From assembly GCF_033439725.1 (NCBI RefSeq), contig NW_026944387.1:2418001-2482000 (forward strand): a stretch of DNA of 64,000 bases. Direction: 5' to 3'. The position numbers were made by a program, and so were the translations under genes. The stretch comes from Neurospora tetraspora (taxonomy: Eukaryota > Ascomycota > Sordariomycetes > Sordariales > Sordariaceae). Within the stretch, counting starts at the first letter, position 1. Every line of letters starts with the position of its first letter. The notes below the pieces were generated by a model. It saw nothing but the letters and a program-made list of their open reading frames with translations, did no database searches and had not been told where the DNA came from. Of the stretch, positions 59,033-64,000 are shown piece after piece.

Positions 59033-60175
59033 TCAAATAGGAATATCCTCCAAAATAACATCCCCCCTCCTATTCAGCGCAACAAAATACGCCTCCTTTG
59101 ACTCCTATAACCCAAGTCCAAGCTCGTCAGCTACCTCTCAACCATAATAACCCAAGAACAGTCCTGTCCTGTCCTGTCCTGTCCTGTCCAAACAACTGCA
59201 ACCGGGAAGGGGGAGGGAAATGGAGACTTACACTCCTAGAACTATCCGGCTTATCCCTATACACCTTGGTAAACAGCTGACGAAGCATCCCCTCCAACTT
59301 CTTGTCCTCCGACCCTTGGTAGAACTTGCAGACGAAGTGACCGCCGGGTTTGAGCGTGTCGTTTGCGAATGAGAGAGCGGCGTAGCAGAGATCCTGTTTT
59401 TTTGGGGAAGGGGGGGAAAGAGAGAGGGGATGTGTTAATTAGTGTTTCTTTTCGAAGGTGGAGGGAGGGTTGAGGTTTGAGTAACGGTTGGGGATGGGGA
59501 TGGGACTTGGGAGAGGGTAGATGAGGGATGGATATTTGTTAATGGGAAGGGGGGGGTAGTGGGGGGAATGGGGGAAGAAATGGGGGATGAAGGAAAGGGA
59601 TGAAAACGATCAAAACAACATACCATACTACCAGCGTGGTCCTTGAACGAAATCCCGCTCGTGTTCATCATCCTGCTATACGGGTTACTCAAAGTCTTGA
59701 TGGAGAAGCCGGAGGTTTGGGGCCAGGGTTCTGACATGTCGCTTAGTACTACCTGTTTTTTTGTGTGTAATGGTAAGTGTTTAGTAGTTAGTTTGTGTTC
59801 CCAAAGTTCGTGAGTTCTTGGGTGAGGATATGAATGAGTGATGAGGACGGGGGTCGGGGGACGGGGGACGGGAGACGGTGGAAAGGGAAAGAGAGAAGAC
59901 GCACATCAACCAACCGCATTTGCTCGGGTTGCTTTTTCTTCTTTGGTTGTTGTTGTTCTTGGTGTCCCTCTTCAAGTTCCTCAGCACCCTCTTCCTCGCC
60001 AGCTTGTCTTTCTGTTTCGACGATGGCTGCGGTGGTCGCTTTATTCTCGGAGTCTAGGTCTTGCTCCAAAACCTCAGGCTGCTGCTGCATTTGTGCCTCT
60101 CGGACTGCCATGCGCTCCAACTCGATATAACTCGGTCGATCGGCGAAAATCTCTTGGTTCTCTGCTTGCTTCTGT

Positions 60176-60248
<73 letters not shown>

Positions 60249-61014
60249 GCCCTTCTCCCTTTTCATTAATCTCCAAGTTTTCCATCCCGGCAACAACAAC
60301 CTCGTCCATCATCTTGCCGTCCTTCTTCTTCTGCTCAGCCTCACCTTCACCTTCACCCACAACTTCTTCGCCCGAATCCTTAACCTCCTCCTCCACCTCC
60401 ACCTCCCCCCGTTCCTCCATCTCCAACTCCCGTTCCCTCACCTCCTCAGCCTCCCTAAGCGCCTCAGCCTCCCTCTGTCGTCTTAGTTGCTCCCCCCTCC
60501 CCCGCCCCTCCTCCTCCCTCAACCATCCCTTCACCAACCCCCTCACGCCCTCACTCAAAAAATTCCCCTGAATCGAACTAACCCCCCTCGGCGGCTGGGC
60601 AGGGATGATATCGATGCCCACCACTTTTCCATCCGGTTTTGTGAGGTCGAGCGCCACCTGCGACCAGGAGCCGGGAGCGAAACCGAGGTCGACGACTACC
60701 TGAGAAGAATTGCGGCGGAAGAGGCGGTATTTTTTGTTGATTTCGAGGAGTTTGAAGGCGGCGCGGGATTTGAGGCCGGCGGTGCGCGCGCTGCGGGCGT
60801 AGAAATCGGTGGATTGGCGGGCTTTCCACTGGGAGGTTGAGGATGAGGAGTATCTGAGTGGGGTTTGGTGGGCAGGGGAGTTTAAGGGGATAGTGGGCGA
60901 GGGGGATGCGGTGGTGATGAGAGATATGGCGGCGCTCCTGGTTGTGGATGAAAGGATGGGTGTTAATGGTGATGAGCGAAGGCGAAGATGGGGTGGTAAT
61001 CGTCGGGGTAACAT
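59033..61014 (-). CDS. mrm2: Mitochondrial rRNA 2'-O-methyltransferase MRM2 (FtsJ/RlmE family, 487 aa)
   Basis: Methylates a uridine ribose in the peptidyl-transferase centre of mitochondrial large rRNA. The model is complement(join(59033..59095,59232..59393,59624..59752,59905..61014)), 488 codons. An Arg/Ser/Thr-rich N-terminus looks like a mitochondrial targeting signal. The family K-D-K-E tetrad is present: K88 (SRAAFKLLEI), D375 (VVLSDM), K436 (GGHFVCKFYQG) and E468 (EAYFVAL, first codon of exon 4). The SAM motif is VVVDLGFAPGSWSQVAL. A low-complexity insertion of about 210 residues (about 160-370), acidic then polyQ, splits the fold before motif D375; the bacterial enzyme has about 209 residues in total. 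Introns are 152, 230 and 136 nt. Confidence 0.92.
59161..59189 (+). repeat. (GTCCT)n microsatellite in MRM2 intron 3
   Basis: About six tandem pentamers within the 136-nt intron at 59096-59231, between the exons encoding the last two catalytic residues. Confidence 0.85.
60172..60244 (-). repeat. (CAACAG)n repeat coding for polyglutamine in MRM2
   Basis: A hexanucleotide CTGTTG tract on the plus strand encodes about 25 consecutive Gln residues on the minus strand. Because it alternates CAA and CAG it is less prone to slippage than pure CAG. Confidence 0.9.
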
Positions 61015-61798
61015 CTTGGGCCTTTTTTTGGGTGGGTGAGATTCTTGACGATTGATGGATGTGTGCGTCGGAAGAGAATGGGTGGGGATGATCGAGGTAA
61101 ACGACGATGATTATCCTGCCGTGTAGATAAGAAGTTCTTGAGGCCAACAACAAAAGAAGAAATACGAAAATTGGTCGTCAATTTCAAATTGATGAGGACG
61201 TGAGTGGTTGATAGTGGATAGAATGGCAGTCGTTGTTTGGAGACTTGCATGCAATTTGTGAAGTTTTTCTTCATCGCTTCTGTTCGCTTTGTACGATAAC
61301 TAATTACAATAAGCGACCAGCACGATCCGCTTAGTCATATAACACGCATTGCTTCATACATTTTTCAACGTCATCTCTTGTCTCCGCATCACAAAGCAAA
61401 CACTATACTCAATCACTTAAGCACTTCATCATGGCACGCCATCATATTGGAAAATTGGCACATATGGGTTCGAAACCATTGATCAGCAAACTATATTCCG
61501 CTATGTCATGAAAGAAACGGCCCGTCAACCGTATTGACCACCGACAACTGACAAGCGCTATCTTGGTACCCAACATCAAATCAAAAAATCCAACTGGCAG
61601 CGCAAAAAAAAAAAAAAAAAGTGAACTTCGCTGTCCAAACACATGAGGCCCGAAACTCGACACAAGAAACATCCATAATGACGGAAACAAGCCCAAGATT
61701 CATCACCCAACTCGAAATTCCTCAAGATGGGCAACCCTCCGGATATTTACGCTCCGCTCAGACATTCCAATAATCCTTCATCACCAGCGTGTTCTCAG
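61015..61798. other. Intergenic, no gene seen
   Basis: Between MRM2 and the broken zinc-finger gene on the same strand. It contains a run of 17 A at 61604-61620. No coding region is supported. Confidence 0.5.
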
Positions 61799-63958
61799 TC
61801 AAACAAACATGCAGGGCCTCCGAAATCTCGGATTTCTTCCTGGTCTAATTGACTCGGAATCCACCCATCCATCCTTCCTTCGCTTTGTTGCCTTAGGAGG
61901 ACTGGTATTTGGTTCGTCATCGTCGGTCAATTGTCCAGGAAAGTCAAACTCCTGCGATATCTCGGTCTTCTTTTTGCCTCTTTGAACAGGGTCTGACTCT
62001 GAGTCCTTCCATCCATCCTCCCTTCGCTTTGTTACCTCAGGAGGAGGAGTGGTCTTTGGTTCGTCATCGCCGGATCGTTCAGTAGGAGAGTCGTTTCTTT
62101 TCTCCACCGGGGTTTTCAGAGCAGCATTCGTGTTCAAACAGATGTTTTCGACGTCGTTGGCCAGATTGTTAATGTCATCTTCACTGACTGCTGCAGGAGC
62201 TGTCGCGTCCGAGTCTTCTCCCTTTGCAACGAAGACACCGTTCCAGTAGTCGAACCAAAGGTTGGGAACCTTGACAGTTCCAGAAATGTCAGACCCTGCC
62301 TTGGGAATCTTTTCCTTGTCCAGCGACTAGGTGGCCGAAGGAGGTTCCTGATGCGCATGGCCGTTGGTGGCCGAAGACTCAGCCTGTTTCCGTTGTTCCA
62401 AATCGTCTCTTAGGATTCGTTGCAAGGCCGCCCTGTGATCGTCAAGCATTCGTTGAAAGGCCGCCTCGTGTTCATCACACGCCTCACCGTGTTGTCGAAG
62501 GAACTCAGCATGTCGCCGTTGAGCCGCAGCACGTCGCTGTCGATAAGCCTCAGCTTCAACTTCGTCTTGTCCCGCTGTGTTTGTGGAACGGGTCCTCGTC
62601 CGGTCAACAAGTCCGACAATAGTCAAGCGGCGGTCGGTTTCGGGGACCTGACGAGTAAAACACTGCCTCAAAGGGGATGGTTTGCTCTGGAAGTCCGAGT
62701 TTCGGTGTCTCTCCACCTCATCAAGGCGCGTATCCCTGAAATAGCCGTGGTCATGCATGATGCGAAACTTCTGACAGAACATCAGGACCGCTGCTGGCTG
62801 ATTATATCTCACCGCGGAACTGATTCTATGTTCAACAGTCTTCAGCATGATTTTCTTGGCTTTTTCCCTGCTGCATTCGGGATAGAGGTTGGGGTCACAG
62901 TTGCCGAGTGAGGAAAATCTGTCTATCAGCTTTTCTGCGCGGTAAAGCTTGAACTGATGGATGGTGCGGAAACAAGCGTCGACGTTGGCGCGCATCCTGA
63001 ACTGATCCCAGACGTCCTTCTCGAACTCAGGAAGAAGAGCGGGCGCCCTCTTGTTGGTCTGTTGCCATTCTAGCAACCTCGCGTTGACACTGCCCCAGAG
63101 CACGCCCCCCTTGACAAATTTCCTCTTTTCCTTGTCCGCGAAGATCAAGTACTCTTTGTATCCGTTCAAAAGCCTGCAATCACCACAGGTAACATGCGCG
63201 GAAAGCGGCATGAGTTTCCTGTTCGTGTGTCTCTCCATTTCGTGGTAAGTCTCCTCCCTGCGCCTTCTCAGCTTTTTGATTTGCCTCTTTTCAGCGGGAG
63301 TAGGCGGTTCTTCTTTGACATCAGTGGGATGAACAAAACGCGGATAGAAATACTTCTTCTGCGTATGCCGGAGCGCACGCAGAGTCTCAATCTGAAGCTG
63401 AGGGTGGTCGGGCTTGCGGCAGTGTCCGGGGCTCTGGCTCTGGAAATGGCAGCTGAAGCGACGCCTAGCGACCGAGTCACTGATCTTGTTCAGCTTCAGG
63501 CAGTGGCAGCATTCCCAGAAAGCAATCTTGGCGCGGTCAATATGGTCGAAGTCGGATAAAGCAACGTTCCCTGCCCAGTCGCCGATGCCAGACATGATGG
63601 GCTGGCGTTTGTGGTTGGTCAAGGCACACTCCGGGCAGAGAGAATGAGGAGAGGGGTCCAACTCGTTGCCGTCACGATCTCGCTTCCTGCTACAACAGTT
63701 CACCCCAGCTCAGGGTTTCAAATGGTCGGTGTTTCCAGGCTCAATCTCCGCAGGCTCGCCGTAGGCATTGGGGTGGGTGTTCCTGTGCCGGCATTTGCAG
63801 CATGTCCAGCCGACGGGAATAACCCTGGGGTCACGGCGATCCGGAAAGCCATATCGCAGTCGGACAGAAAGCGAATAACGGGCCCAGTCTGTTTCCACGT
63901 CCGGGGACTGTGATGGACCTGGGTCGGCCATGACGAAGCCGGCTTTCTTGTTGGTATC
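61799..63958 (-). pseudogene. Zinc-finger protein gene, broken by two in-frame stops, 5' end beyond the window
   Basis: One minus-strand frame runs from 63958 to a stop at 61799-61801, interrupted by TGA at 63710-63712 and TAG at 62327-62329. All three pieces are in the same frame. The exon seems to start after TTTCAG at 63959 with a GACTAAC branch point upstream, so the gene begins off the right edge. An ATG at 63931 is an alternative start. Cys/His groups suggest zinc binding: WTCCKCRHRNTH, CCSR..CPEC, FWECCHCLKLNK and CHFQSQSPGHC. Lys/Arg-rich and Gln/Glu/Arg-rich helical stretches follow, then two similar C-terminal repeats. TGA fits a lost CGA and TAG a lost CAG. No intron consensus spans the TGA. 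For the TAG, CCTAG could serve as an acceptor, but I found no matching donor. The family is unrecognised. Confidence 0.65.
61836..62082 (-). repeat. Imperfect tandem repeat in the C-terminal coding region of the broken zinc-finger gene
   Basis: Two units each encode about 25 conserved residues: DDEPKTTPPPEVTKRREDGW and DDEPNTSPPKATKRRKDGW, both followed by a DSES tail. The similarity is visible at DNA level (CCATCCATCC, TTCGCTTTGTT and GGTTCGTCATCG occur in both units), with about 130 bp per period. Confidence 0.7.
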
Positions 63959-64000
63959 CTGAAATGATGGCGCCTTTGTTAGTCTCGGTTTCGAACAAGA

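Noticed and set aside
1-64000. CRISPR array, bacterial operons or riboswitches
   Set aside because: The window is eukaryotic with spliceosomal introns; no regularly spaced repeat array is present.

Overview
This is nuclear DNA from a filamentous ascomycete, most likely Neurospora or a close relative such as Sordaria. The genes have short introns with GTNNGT donors, CTAAC branch points and C/TAG acceptors. The AT-rich block carries the pattern left by repeat-induced point mutation (RIP): C-to-T and G-to-A changes that turn Gln and Trp codons into stops. From memory and unchecked, N. crassa fimbrin and a CBM-less GH6 gene lie near each other on one chromosome, which would fit this window.

Layout. 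1-3.2 kb has normal base composition and no recognisable gene. 3.25-25.75 kb is a very AT-rich, RIP-mutated block. It resolves into nested transposons: an inner Gypsy-type LTR element on the minus strand (5937-15579, 358-bp LTRs, TAAAA target duplication) sits inside an outer Gypsy-type LTR element on the plus strand (4264-24356, 400-bp LTRs, GTAGT target duplication). The outer element may itself sit inside a roughly 2.6-kb element bounded by 44-bp inverted repeats (3085-3128 and 25783-25826). 25.8-29.5 kb is gene-free.

29.5-64 kb is ordinary gene-dense euchromatin: AP-3 mu subunit (-), a small DMAC1/DUF4536-like protein (+), a tRNA-like sequence, a secreted GH6 cellulase without a CBM (-), the OST3/OST6 oligosaccharyltransferase subunit (-), a long coiled-coil protein (+), a RING-like/ankyrin protein (-), fimbrin (+), a sterol O-acyltransferase (+), an RRM/SR splicing factor (+), a 370-bp MITE-like element with 42-bp inverted repeats, a mitochondrial carrier (+), ribosomal protein eL18 (+), the mitochondrial rRNA 2'-O-methyltransferase MRM2 with a large polyQ insertion (-), and a zinc-finger gene (-) that runs off the right edge and is broken by two in-frame stops.

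The euchromatic genes share no single pathway. Several serve housekeeping cell biology: vesicle sorting, N-glycosylation, actin bundling, sterol esterification, splicing and translation. Gene models were built by hand from splice signals, and the exon lengths sum to whole codon numbers in every complete model. The most interesting parts are the dated transposon nest, the extra reading frames beyond integrase in both retroelements, the MITE with telomere-like DNA inside it, and the broken zinc-finger gene.
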